A DNA stretch of 64,000 nucleotides from Sphingobium sp. SCG-1 (GTDB lineage Bacteria > Pseudomonadota > Alphaproteobacteria > Sphingomonadales > Sphingomonadaceae): NCBI RefSeq assembly GCF_002953135.1, contig NZ_CP026373.1, forward strand, positions 62,001-126,000. The letters run 5' to 3'. The stretch's first letter is position 1. The number at the start of each line of letters is the position of its first letter. Both the position numbers and the translations under genes were made by a program. Under the pieces are notes generated by a model that saw only the letters and a program-made list of their open reading frames with translations, searched no databases and had not been told where the DNA came from. Of the stretch, positions 23,795 through 32,432 are shown piece by piece.

Positions 23795-25278
23795 GCCTCG
23801 AAATGTCACCGCGTACCCGGCTGGGCCTTGCCGCCGCTGCGCTCGCGCTCGTTGCCGGCGGTGCAGGCTATGGCGTCGCCCATCTCGGGGGGAGCGAGAC
23901 ACCCGCGATGCAATCCGCCGACGCGGGTCGCAAGGCGCTCTATTATTATGATCCGATGGTGCCGTCGCAGCATTTTGACGCGCCCGGCAAGTCGCCCTTC
24001 ATGGATATGCAGCTCGTTCCCAAATATGCCGATGGGAGCGGTAGCGACGCCCCCGGGGTGCGGATCGATCCCGCAACGTCGCAGTCGCTCGGGCTGCGCA
24101 CGGTCGCCGTCCGGCGCGGGGAACTGGCGAGCAGTCTCACCGCTACCGGCACGATCGATTTCAACCAGCGCGATGTCGCGATCGTCCAGGCGCGCGCCGG
24201 CGGGTTCGTCCAACGCGTCTTTGCCCGGGCGCCCGGCGACATCATCGGCGCGGGCGCACCGCTCGCCGACCTGCTCGTCCCCGAATGGGGTGGCGCACAG
24301 GCTGAGTATCTGGCGGTCCGCCGCACCGGCAACGCGGCGCTGATGCAGGCGGCGCGACAGCGGCTCCTGCTGCTCGGCATGCCGCCCGGCACCATCGCGT
24401 CGGTCGAGCGGAGCGGGCGGCCGCACAATGTCGTCACGATCTCCACACCAACCGGCGGGGTCATCAAGACATTGGACGTGCGCGCCGGCATGACGATGGC
24501 GGCGGGGCAGACGCTCGCCGAGGTCAATGGTCTTGGCACCGTCTGGCTCAATGCGGCCGTGCCCGAGGCGATCGCAGGACCGCTCAAGCCCGGCCAGATC
24601 GTGCAGGCCTCGCTTGCCGCGTTCCCTGGCGAGACGTTGTCGGGCCGCGTCTCCGCGATCCTGCCGACGACTCAGGCCGACAGCCGGACGCTGACCGTTC
24701 GGATCGAACTGCCCAATCGCGGCGGGCGCCTGCGGCCGGGGATGTTCGCGACCGTCTCATTCGGTGGAGCCACGCAACCGGCGTTGCTCGTGCCGTCCGA
24801 AGCGTTGATCCGTACCGGCAAGCGCACCTTAGTCATGCTCGCGCTCGACAAGGGTCGCTATCGGCCGGCTGAGGTGCAAACCGGCAGGGAAGCCGGCGGT
24901 GACACCGAGATCCTGGCGGGCCTGGGCGAGGGCGAGAAGATCGTCGCGTCAGGCCAGTTCCTGATCGATTCCGAAGCGAGTCTGTCGGGTGTCGCGGCGC
25001 GGCCGATCGGCGGGGGCGTATCGGCGGCACCCGCCGCCCGGTCCGCCACGTCGCTTTATGAGACGACGGGCAAGATCGAGCAGCTTACCGCCACGTCGGT
25101 GACGCTCAGCCATGAGCCGGTGCCCGCGATCGGCTGGCCGGCGATGACGATGACCTTCCAGCTTGGCACACCCGCGTTGGTGCGGGGCCTGAAGACGGGG
25201 GATCGTGTCCGCTTCGGGTTCGACCAGCCTCCCGCCGGACCGACCGTGCGGCGCATGGCAAAGGTGGCGGGCCAGTGA
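23791..25278 (+). CDS. cusB: RND periplasmic adaptor CusB with metal-binding and CusF-like domains
   Basis: 495 aa. After an N-terminal membrane anchor (about 11-30) comes a heavy-metal-binding segment (YYYDPMVPSQHFDAPGKSPF then MDMQLVP, residues 51-77) typical of CusB. Lipoyl/hairpin and barrel domains follow (ATGTIDFNQRDVAIVQARAG, GTVWLNAAVPE). From about residue 415 a CusF-like OB domain is fused (ETTGKIEQLTATSVTLSHEP, GWPAMTMTF) with the Trp-Met-Met copper ligands. So the adaptor carries its own metallochaperone domain in addition to the separate cusF downstream. It overlaps cusC and cusA. Confidence 0.88.
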   Translation: MSLEMSPRTRLGLAAAALALVAGGAGYGVAHLGGSETPAMQSADAGRKALYYYDPMVPSQHFDAPGKSPFMDMQLVPKYADGSGSDAPGVRIDPATSQSLGLRTVAVRRGELASSLTATGTIDFNQRDVAIVQARAGGFVQRVFARAPGDIIGAGAPLADLLVPEWGGAQAEYLAVRRTGNAALMQAARQRLLLLGMPPGTIASVERSGRPHNVVTISTPTGGVIKTLDVRAGMTMAAGQTLAEVNGLGTVWLNAAVPEAIAGPLKPGQIVQASLAAFPGETLSGRVSAILPTTQADSRTLTVRIELPNRGGRLRPGMFATVSFGGATQPALLVPSEALIRTGKRTLVMLALDKGRYRPAEVQTGREAGGDTEILAGLGEGEKIVASGQFLIDSEASLSGVAARPIGGGVSAAPAARSATSLYETTGKIEQLTATSVTLSHEPVPAIGWPAMTMTFQLGTPALVRGLKTGDRVRFGFDQPPAGPTVRRMAKVAGQ

Positions 25279-28200
25279 TCGCCCATCTCATTCGCTGGTC
25301 GGTCCGCAACCGCTTCTTCGTCCTGATCGGGATGCTGGCGCTGGTTGGCGTCGGGCTGTGGGCGGTGCGGTCGACCCCGATCGATGCGCTGCCCGATCTC
25401 TCCGACGTGCAGGTCGTGATCCGCACCTCCTATCCGGGGCAGGCACCGCAGATCGTCGAGAACCAGGTCACCTATCCGCTCACCACCACCATGCTGTCGG
25501 TGCCCGGCGCCAAGACGGTGCGCGGCTATTCCTTCTTCGGCGACAGTTTTGTCTATGTGATCTTCGAGGACGGTACCGACCTCTATTGGGCGCGCAGCCG
25601 CGTCCTCGAATACCTAAACCAAGTGCAGGGGCGCTTGCCCGCGAGCGCCCGCAGCGCGCTCGGCCCCGATGCGACTGGAGTGGGCTGGGTCTATGAATAT
25701 GCGCTGGTCGATCGCAGTGGCCATCACGATCTCTCACAGCTTCGCGGGATCCAGGACTGGTTCCTGCGCTACGAGCTGAAAACCGTGCCCGGCGTGGCCG
25801 AGGTTGCCAGCATGGGCGGCATGGTGAAGCAATATCAGGTGCTGCTCGATCCGGTGAAGCTCGCCGCCTACGGCGTCACCCACGCCCAGGCGGTCGATGC
25901 CATTCAAAAGGCCAACCAGGAAACGGGTGGTTCGGTGCTGGAGATGGCCGAGGCCGAATATATGGTCCGCGCCTCGGGCTATCTGAAGTCGCTCGACGAC
26001 TTCCGCGCGATCCCGCTGAAGACTGTGGCGGGCGGCGTGCCCGTGCGACTCGGCGACGTCGCCAATATCCAGATCGGCCCCGAGATGCGGCGCGGCATCG
26101 CCGAATTGAACGGCGAAGGCGAAGTGGCGGGTGGCGTCGTCATCCTGCGTTCCGGCAAGAACGCCCGCGAAACGATCGCGGCGGTCAAGGACAATCTCGC
26201 CGACCTGAAGAAGAGCCTGCCGCCCGGTGTCGAGGTGGTGACGGTCTATGATCGCTCGCAGCTGATCGATCGCGCGGTCGAGAATCTTACCCACAAGCTG
26301 GTCGAGGAGTTCATCGTCGTAGCCTTGGTTTGCGGGCTGTTCCTCTGGCACGTCCGCTCGGCGCTGGTCGCGATCCTGACCTTGCCATTGGGCGTCCTTG
26401 CCGCGTTCGTCGTGATGCGGTTCCAGGGGGTGAACGCCAACATCATGTCGCTGGGCGGGATCGCCATCGCCATCGGGGCGATGGTCGATGCGGCCGTGGT
26501 CATGATCGAGAACGCCCACAAGAAGATCGAACGGTGGGAGCATGATCATCCCGATCAGACGCTCGACAGCCCCACGCGGTGGACGGTCGTCACCGATGCC
26601 GCCGCCGAGGTCGGCCCCGCGCTGTTCTTCAGCCTGTTGATCATCACGCTCTCTTTCGTGCCCGTCTTCACGCTGGAGGCGCAGGAGGGCAGGCTGTTCG
26701 CGCCGCTCGCCTTCACCAAGACCTATGCGATGGCGTCGGCGGCAATCCTTTCGGTGACGCTTGTGCCGATCCTGATGGGCTGGCTGATCCGGGGCCGCAT
26801 CCCGGCCGAACAGGCCAATCCGGTCAATCGCTGGCTCACCAATGCGTATCGACCCGCGCTCGACTGGACGATGCGAAAGCCCAAAACGGTGCTGATGATC
26901 GCGGGGCTTGTCTTCCTGACGACGGCCTGGCCGCTTGCCCGGCTTGGCGGCGAGTTCATGCCCAACCTCGACGAGGGAGACCTGCTCTACATGCCCTCGG
27001 CGCTGCCGGGATTGTCGGCGGCGAAGGCCTCGCAACTGCTCCAGCAGACCGACCGGCTGATCAAGACCGTGCCCGAGGTTGAGAGCGTGTTCGGCAAAGC
27101 CGGACGCGCCGAGACCGCGACCGACCCGGCACCGCTGGAGATGTTCGAGACGACCATCCAGTTCAAGCCGCGTGATCAGTGGCGGCCGGGGATGACGCCC
27201 GAAAAGCTGGTCGACGAACTCGACCGCACGGTGAAGCTCCCCGGTCTCGCCAATGTCTGGGTGCCGCCGATCCGCAACCGCATCGACATGCTCGCCACAG
27301 GCATCAAGAGCCCGATCGGGGTCAAGGTGTCCGGCGCGGATCTCGTCCAGCTCGATCGCATCGCCCATGATGTCGAGACCGTTGCCAAGACCGTACCGGG
27401 AGTCGGTTCGGCGCTCGCCGAACGATTGACCGGCGGCCGCTATGTCGATGTCGATATCTACCGGGCCGCCGCCGCGCGGTTCGGGCTTAACATCGCAGAC
27501 GCGCAAACGATCGTGTCGGGGGCAATCGGCGGCGAGACCATCGGCGAGACGGTCGAGGGGCTGGCGCGCTATCCGATCAGCGTTCGCTACCCGCGCGAGC
27601 TGCGCGACAGTCTCGAAGGGCTGCGCACGCTCCCAGTCCTGACTCCCTCGGGCCAGCAGATCACACTGGGCACGGTAGCCAGGGTCTCGATTGCCGAAGG
27701 GCCACCGATGCTCAAGACCGAAAATGCCCGGCCCTCGACCTGGGTCTATATCGACGTGCGCGGCCGCGATCTCGCCTCGGTGGTCGGCGACCTGCAACGC
27801 GCGGTGGCCAGCCAAGTGAAGCTCTCGCCCGGCGTCAGCATCGCCTATTCGGGCCAGTTCGAATATCTCCAGCGCGCCCTCGAAAAGCTCAAGCTGGTCG
27901 TGCCGGCGACGCTGCTGATCATCTTCGTGCTGCTCTACATGATCTTCGGCAGGTTCGACGAGGCGGCGCTGATCATGGGCACGCTGCCGTTCGCGCTCAC
28001 CGGCGGGTTCTGGATCCTCTATCTGCTCGGCTTCAACCAGTCGGTGGCGACCGGCGTCGGTTTCATCGCATTGGCCGGCGTTTCGGCCGAGTTCGGCGTG
28101 GTCATGCTGATCTACCTCAAGAACGCGCTGGAGGAGCGCGGTGCCGATCCGGACGCCGACCAGGTCGAGGCGGCCGTGCGCGAAGGCGCGCTGCTCCGCG

Positions 28201-28412
28201 TCCGGCCCAAGGCAATGACTGTCGCGGTGATCCTTGCCGGCCTATTGCCGATCCTGCTCGGCTCGGGCGCGGGTTCGGAAGTGATGAGCCGCATCGCCGC
28301 GCCGATGATCGGCGGCATGCTCACCGCGCCGCTGCTCTCCATGTTCGTCCTGCCTGCTGCCTATCTGCTGCTCCGGCGGCGACGGGCACATCCCACCCAC
28401 CAACCTGTATGA
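25275..28412 (+). CDS. cusA: RND heavy-metal efflux pump, CusA type
   Basis: 1045 aa with 12 transmembrane segments in the RND pattern. The TM4 signature reads GGIAIAIGAMVDAAVVMIEN, the form found in monovalent Cu(I)/Ag(I) pumps, rather than the LDFGLIVDGAV form of divalent-metal pumps. The porter domain includes FMPNLDEGDLLYMPSALPGL. It is coupled by a 4-base overlap to cusB and followed by cusF. Function: proton-driven export of Cu(I)/Ag(I) from periplasm to exterior. The specificity comes from the family signature, not from data here. Confidence 0.9.
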   Translation: MIAHLIRWSVRNRFFVLIGMLALVGVGLWAVRSTPIDALPDLSDVQVVIRTSYPGQAPQIVENQVTYPLTTTMLSVPGAKTVRGYSFFGDSFVYVIFEDGTDLYWARSRVLEYLNQVQGRLPASARSALGPDATGVGWVYEYALVDRSGHHDLSQLRGIQDWFLRYELKTVPGVAEVASMGGMVKQYQVLLDPVKLAAYGVTHAQAVDAIQKANQETGGSVLEMAEAEYMVRASGYLKSLDDFRAIPLKTVAGGVPVRLGDVANIQIGPEMRRGIAELNGEGEVAGGVVILRSGKNARETIAAVKDNLADLKKSLPPGVEVVTVYDRSQLIDRAVENLTHKLVEEFIVVALVCGLFLWHVRSALVAILTLPLGVLAAFVVMRFQGVNANIMSLGGIAIAIGAMVDAAVVMIENAHKKIERWEHDHPDQTLDSPTRWTVVTDAAAEVGPALFFSLLIITLSFVPVFTLEAQEGRLFAPLAFTKTYAMASAAILSVTLVPILMGWLIRGRIPAEQANPVNRWLTNAYRPALDWTMRKPKTVLMIAGLVFLTTAWPLARLGGEFMPNLDEGDLLYMPSALPGLSAAKASQLLQQTDRLIKTVPEVESVFGKAGRAETATDPAPLEMFETTIQFKPRDQWRPGMTPEKLVDELDRTVKLPGLANVWVPPIRNRIDMLATGIKSPIGVKVSGADLVQLDRIAHDVETVAKTVPGVGSALAERLTGGRYVDVDIYRAAAARFGLNIADAQTIVSGAIGGETIGETVEGLARYPISVRYPRELRDSLEGLRTLPVLTPSGQQITLGTVARVSIAEGPPMLKTENARPSTWVYIDVRGRDLASVVGDLQRAVASQVKLSPGVSIAYSGQFEYLQRALEKLKLVVPATLLIIFVLLYMIFGRFDEAALIMGTLPFALTGGFWILYLLGFNQSVATGVGFIALAGVSAEFGVVMLIYLKNALEERGADPDADQVEAAVREGALLRVRPKAMTVAVILAGLLPILLGSGAGSEVMSRIAAPMIGGMLTAPLLSMFVLPAAYLLLRRRRAHPTHQPV

Positions 28413-28429
28413 CCTTGAAGGAGAAGACC

Positions 28430-28822
28430 ATGAACTCTGCACGACTGACCATCGCCCTCGGCCTCGCCGCCCTGACTACCGCCTGCGGCAAACAGGCGGA
28501 AACGCCGGTTGCGGCCGAGACCAACCAGGCGGCGCCTGCCGCCGCCATGAGCGGCGACATGGGCAATATGGCGATGGCGCCTTCCGCGACATCGGCGATC
28601 AAGGCGAAGGGTCATGGCACCGTCACCGCAATCGACAAGGCCGCAGGCACCATCACGCTTAACCATGGCCCGATCCCGGAAGCCAAATGGCCGGCGATGA
28701 CGATGGCGTTCAAGGCGGCACCGGCGATCACCGACGCGGCGAAGGTGGGCGAAGAGGTCGATTTTGACCTGACATTGACTGGTAGCGCCGGCGAAGTGAC
28801 GGCCATCGCCAAGCAACCCTAA
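28430..28822 (+). CDS. cusF: CusF-type periplasmic copper-binding lipoprotein
   Basis: 130 aa from ATG 28430 with AAGGAGA upstream. A lipobox-like end of the signal (LAALTTACGK) suggests acylation at Cys22. A Met-rich linker (MSGDMGNMAMAP) precedes the OB domain GHGTVTAIDKAAGTITLNHG followed by WPAMTMAFK. The Trp-Met-Met set of CusF is present. It would hand Cu(I)/Ag(I) to the pump. It is the last gene before a strong hairpin. Confidence 0.88.
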   Translation: MNSARLTIALGLAALTTACGKQAETPVAAETNQAAPAAAMSGDMGNMAMAPSATSAIKAKGHGTVTAIDKAAGTITLNHGPIPEAKWPAMTMAFKAAPAITDAAKVGEEVDFDLTLTGSAGEVTAIAKQP

Positions 28823-28867
28823 GCTTCAGGCGCTCACCAAGGGTAACCTGGCGGGCGCCTGAGCTTA
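28820..28867. terminator. Hairpin after cusF
   Basis: TAAGCTTCAGGCGC (28820-28833) pairs with GCGCCTGAGCTTA (28855-28867) with one bulged T. It lies between the convergent ends of cusF and the downstream minus-strand regulator, so it may act in both directions. No long T-run. Confidence 0.6.
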
Positions 28868-28896
28868 ATGATCGGGGCCAAAGAGGACGTAGCGGC

Positions 28897-29166
28897 TTAA
28901 AGATATTTTGAGATCGTCCGGAACTCCTCGACCGCCGATCCGACACCGTCATTGGTTTCGGCGTGCATGAGGCAATGATCGATATGGTCGTTGATCAGCG
29001 CTCGCTTCGCGCTGGCGACGGCCTTTTCGACGGCGTGTAGCTGCTGGGCGACATCAGTGCATGGCCGTCCTGCCTCGATCATTTCGACGATGCTGCGCAG
29101 ATGGCCACCCGCGCGGTTCAACCGCTTGACGATCGCAGGATGACTTTCGTGCCTGTGTTCGGTCAT
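28897..29166 (-). CDS. CsoR/RcnR-family metal-sensing repressor (InrS-like)
   Basis: 89 aa all-helical protein from ATG 29166 (GGAG upstream). The metal-binding set is C36 (GRPCTDV), H61 and C65 (DHIDHCL), with further His in the N-terminus (MTEHRHESH). This is the Cys-His-Cys pattern of CsoR and of the nickel sensor InrS, not the RcnR pattern. It is divergent from an NreB-like exporter and two G/C-tract palindromes lie between them, as for family operators. Nickel/cobalt sensing is inferred from the neighbour; copper sensing cannot be excluded. Confidence 0.83.
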   Translation of the reverse strand: MTEHRHESHPAIVKRLNRAGGHLRSIVEMIEAGRPCTDVAQQLHAVEKAVASAKRALINDHIDHCLMHAETNDGVGSAVEEFRTISKYL

Positions 29167-29203
29167 CCGCAAACTCCCTGGCGACGCGCTACATGACTTT
29201 ACT

Positions 29204-29256
29204 TATCCTCCCCAGGGGGATAGCTCAAGTTTTGTCAATATCCCCCTGGGGGATAT
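29204..29256. promoter_or_regulatory. Two CsoR/InrS-type operators
   Basis: TATCCTCCCCAGGGGGATA (29204-29222) and ATATCCCCCTGGGGGATAT (29238-29256). The second is a perfect palindrome that includes the first two bases of the exporter start codon, and its GGGGGA half doubles as the Shine-Dalgarno. The G/C tracts flanked by AT are typical of this repressor family. Confidence 0.75.
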
Positions 29257-30621
29257 GTCCCGACTCGAACTGGATCATCGCGAAGTGCTCTCTGTCCTGG
29301 CTAACCGCACTTATCGCCATCTGTTCATGGCCCAGGTTATCGCGCTTGTCGGCACTGGCCTTGCCACGGTCGCGCTGGGGCTGCTCGCCTATGACATCGC
29401 CGGCGGTAATGCGGGCGCCGTGCTCGGGACCGCTCTGGCGATCAAGATGATTGCCTATATCGGCGTTGCTCCGATCGTCGGCGCTTTCGCCGACCGGCTG
29501 CCGCGTCGTGCCTTCCTGGTCAGCATGGATGTCGTCCGGATGCTGGTCGCGCTCGGCCTGCCGTTCGTTACCCAGGTCTGGCAGGTCTATGTCCTGATCT
29601 TGATGCTGCAATCGGCCTCGGCCGCATTCACCCCGACCTTCCAGGCGACCATCCCCGACGTGCTGCCGGAGGAGCGCGACTATACCCGTGCGCTGTCGCT
29701 CTCACGGCTTGCCTATGACCTGGAGAGCCTGACCAGTCCGATCCTGGCGGCTGGACTGCTGACCGTGATCAACTTCCACTGGCTGTTTTCCGGGACTGCG
29801 GTCGGCTTCCTCTGCTCGGCACTGCTGGTCGTCTCGACTGTGCTGCCGAAGGCTGCCACTGCGGCGGCTCGGGAAGGCGGCATCTACGCCAAGACGACGC
29901 GCGGGATCCGCATCTGTCTCAAGACGCCGCGCCTGCGCGGATTGCTGGCGCTGACGCTCGCATCGGCGGCCGCAAGCTCGATGGTGATCGTCAATACGGT
30001 CGTGATCGTGCGCGCAGGCCTTGGCCTTACCCAGCGCGATGTTGCCTTCACGCTCGCCGCATTCGGTGGCGGCTCGATCCTCGCCGCCCTGACGCTGCCG
30101 CGCATCCTCGACCGGGTCGCGGACCGCACGATCATGATCGGTGCGGCTGCCGCGATGACGATCGCGCTCGGCATCCTCGCGGCCATGACCGCGCGCACCG
30201 GTCTGACTCCAGGTTTCTGGCATGTCATCCTGGTCGGATGGTTCATACTCGGCGTGGCCTATTCGATGAGCTCACGCCGTCGGGCCGCCTGCTCAAACGC
30301 TCGGCCAATGCCGACGACCGTCCCGCCTTATTCGCCGCACAATTCGCGCTCAGCCATTGCTGCTGGCTGATCTGTTACCCGCTGGTGGGACAGCTTGGAG
30401 CCGGAGCCGGTCAGGTAGCGGCGTTCGGGGCCATGGCGGTGATTGCCTTGATCGGCACGATCGTTGCGCTTTGGCTCTGGCCGCAGCGCAATCCAGATGC
30501 GGTCGAGCATGATCATGCCGATTTGTCGCCGGACCATCCGCACCTGCGCGAAAATCACCGCGAAGCCCGGTCGCACGCCTTCGTCATCGACGATCTCCAT
30601 CATCACTGGCCCCGGCAATGA
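29255..30621 (+). pseudogene. nreB: NreB-like MFS nickel/cobalt exporter, frameshifted
   Basis: From ATG 29255 the frame gives a major-facilitator protein with about ten hydrophobic segments (VGAFADRLPRRAFLVSMDVV is the loop 2-3 motif A). At about 30269-30271 one base is missing. The expected reading continues in the next frame as LTPSGRLLKRSANADDRPAL, two more membrane helices, and a His-rich tail (VEHDHADLSPDHPHL, DDLHHHW) to a stop at 30621. That tail is the hallmark of NreB/NrsD. As read, the product ends at 30370 with a 22-residue nonsense end. This is either real inactivation or a sequence error. Confidence 0.75.
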
Positions 30622-30751
30622 TGGTCGGCGGTTTCGCTTTTGCTGCACTGCAATGGCGATTTGCTTGTCGATCGGCGTCTTGCCGGTTAGGTTCGCCACC
30701 ATGACGGCATTATCGGCCAGATCGCATGTCCCTGTGAAGGGCACGCTTCGC

Positions 30752-31078
30752 ATGCGCCTTTCGGCGCTATTGGCGATTCTGGCGCTGTTCGGAATGCTGG
30801 CGCTCGCCAACTGGCACGATGCCATGCCGCATGATCATGACGCCGATCATGTCGTCAGTCTCGAGACCGACCATCACGGTCGGGCGCCAGGTGAGAAGCC
30901 CGATCAGGCTGACCTCATGCATATGGCCGCGCATGTCGTCCTCCAGACCGTCGTCGTTCCCGCACCCCCCGTGGTGACTGCCGGCCTCGCGCCAGTTGCG
31001 TTGAACTGGATACTCGGCACGGTCGCGGGCACGCGCTCGCTAGCGCCCTTATCGATCCTTCGCCCCCCTCGAGGCTGA
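30752..31078 (+). CDS. Small exported His-containing protein before czcC
   Basis: 108 aa from ATG 30752; a GTG at 30734 is in the same frame. It has a signal-anchor-like N-terminus (MRLSALLAILALFGMLALA), then a His-rich segment (WHDAMPHDHDADHVV, ETDHHGR), and a hydrophobic second half. Small His-rich proteins often precede czcCBA in sphingomonads and may bind divalent metal in the periplasm. I know no family name. It is in line with the czc operon, 52 bases upstream of czcC. Confidence 0.6.
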   Translation: MRLSALLAILALFGMLALANWHDAMPHDHDADHVVSLETDHHGRAPGEKPDQADLMHMAAHVVLQTVVVPAPPVVTAGLAPVALNWILGTVAGTRSLAPLSILRPPRG

Positions 31079-31130
31079 TCCGCGCGCCTGAGCGTGCGCC
31101 GACATTGTAGCCTTTCAGGGGAATAGAAAA

Positions 31131-32432
31131 ATGACAGCCTTTATAGGCCGGCTGCCGCGTTGCGCGATGTCCGGCATGATGGTCGCGACCTGCGTCGTGG
31201 CCTTGAGTGTAAGCGCGGGCGCGCACGCGCAGACCGAAACCGCGCCTGCTCAGGGGCAGATAGCACCGCCTTACGCGATGCTGCTGCGCCAGGCCGGGGA
31301 CGCGCCGCGTCTCGCCGCCAGCGAAGCGGACATACGCCGCGCCGAAGGGCTGTCCGAGCAGGCCCGCGCCCGGCCCAATCCCAGCATCAGCGTTATGACA
31401 GAGAATGTCGCGGGTTCGTCGCCCTATAGCGGGTTCGATCGGGCCGAAACGACAGTGCAATATAGCCAGCCGATCGAACTGGGCGGCAAGCGATCGGCGC
31501 GGATGGCCGCAGGGCAAGCCGGCGTCGCGCTTTCGCAGGCGCGCGACCGTGACGCCCGTGTGGCCTTCGCCTATGATCTGGCGCGTGCTTATGCGGCCGC
31601 GGAAATAGCCGACCGCCGGATCGGCCTTGCCGAAGACGAGGTCGAAGAAGCGCAAAGCGATCTCCACGCCGCGCAGGCGCTGGTCGGCGCTGGCAAGGAG
31701 GCAAGGCTGCGCGCGCTCCAGGCTCAGTCGGCGCTCAATGAGGAAAGCGCAGCGCTCGAACTCGCCAAAGCAAACCGCATCGGCGCTTATGCGCGCCTCT
31801 CGGCGCTGGTCGGGAGCGAACAGCCCTACGCCCGCCTGTCGGAATCGCTGCTCGACGTCGGCGCGAAAGCGTCGGTCGTCGGTCCGGTCGATCCGCGAAC
31901 AACCTCGACCTTCATCGTGGCGCAGGCCGAATGCGAAGCGGCGTCGCGGCGGTTCGAAGTCGAACGGCGTCGCGCGACACCCGACATCACAGCCAATGTC
32001 GGCGTGCGCCGGCTTGATTATGAAAACTCGACCGCCGTGGTCGGAGGCATCTCGATCCCGTTGCACATCTTCGATCGCAATCGCGGCAACATCGCAGCGT
32101 CGCGCGCCGAGATCGATGCTGCCGAGGCGCGCCTCGCGATGGCGCGCAACGAGGCGCGCGCCGAGGGGCAGGCTGCCGTCGCTGAACTGGCCGCCGCTGA
32201 TGCCCGGGTCACCGCCGCTGCTGACGCCCAGGCGACCGCCGACGAGACCTACCGCCTTGCGCGGATCGCCTATGAGGCCGGCAAGTCTCCGCTGGTCGAG
32301 CTTCTCTCCGCCCGTCACGGCCTTGGGGCTGCGCGCGGCGTCGTGCTCGATGCCCGCACCGCCCATTTCGAAGCCCGCGCGCGGCTCGCGCGCCTGGCTG
32401 GCCGCACCATCACGGGGGAACCCATCCAATGA
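31131..32432 (+). CDS. czcC: TolC-family outer-membrane efflux protein (CzcC type)
   Basis: 433 aa with a signal peptide ending near GAHAQ (about residue 34). The outer-membrane-factor repeats are seen in SEADIRRAEGLSEQARARPN, VQYSQPIELGGKRSARMAAG and GGISIPLHIFDRNRGNIAAS. It is the exit duct of the second RND system. The stop overlaps czcB by 4 bases. Its sequence differs clearly from the cusC-type protein, so the two systems are separate lineages and not a tandem duplication. Confidence 0.88.
   Translation: MTAFIGRLPRCAMSGMMVATCVVALSVSAGAHAQTETAPAQGQIAPPYAMLLRQAGDAPRLAASEADIRRAEGLSEQARARPNPSISVMTENVAGSSPYSGFDRAETTVQYSQPIELGGKRSARMAAGQAGVALSQARDRDARVAFAYDLARAYAAAEIADRRIGLAEDEVEEAQSDLHAAQALVGAGKEARLRALQAQSALNEESAALELAKANRIGAYARLSALVGSEQPYARLSESLLDVGAKASVVGPVDPRTTSTFIVAQAECEAASRRFEVERRRATPDITANVGVRRLDYENSTAVVGGISIPLHIFDRNRGNIAASRAEIDAAEARLAMARNEARAEGQAAVAELAAADARVTAAADAQATADETYRLARIAYEAGKSPLVELLSARHGLGAARGVVLDARTAHFEARARLARLAGRTITGEPIQ

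Noticed and set aside
25734..27815. 693-codon minus-strand frame across cusA
   Set aside because: Antisense shadow, rich in Arg/Gly/His/Asp with no membrane pattern; cusA on the other strand is unambiguous.
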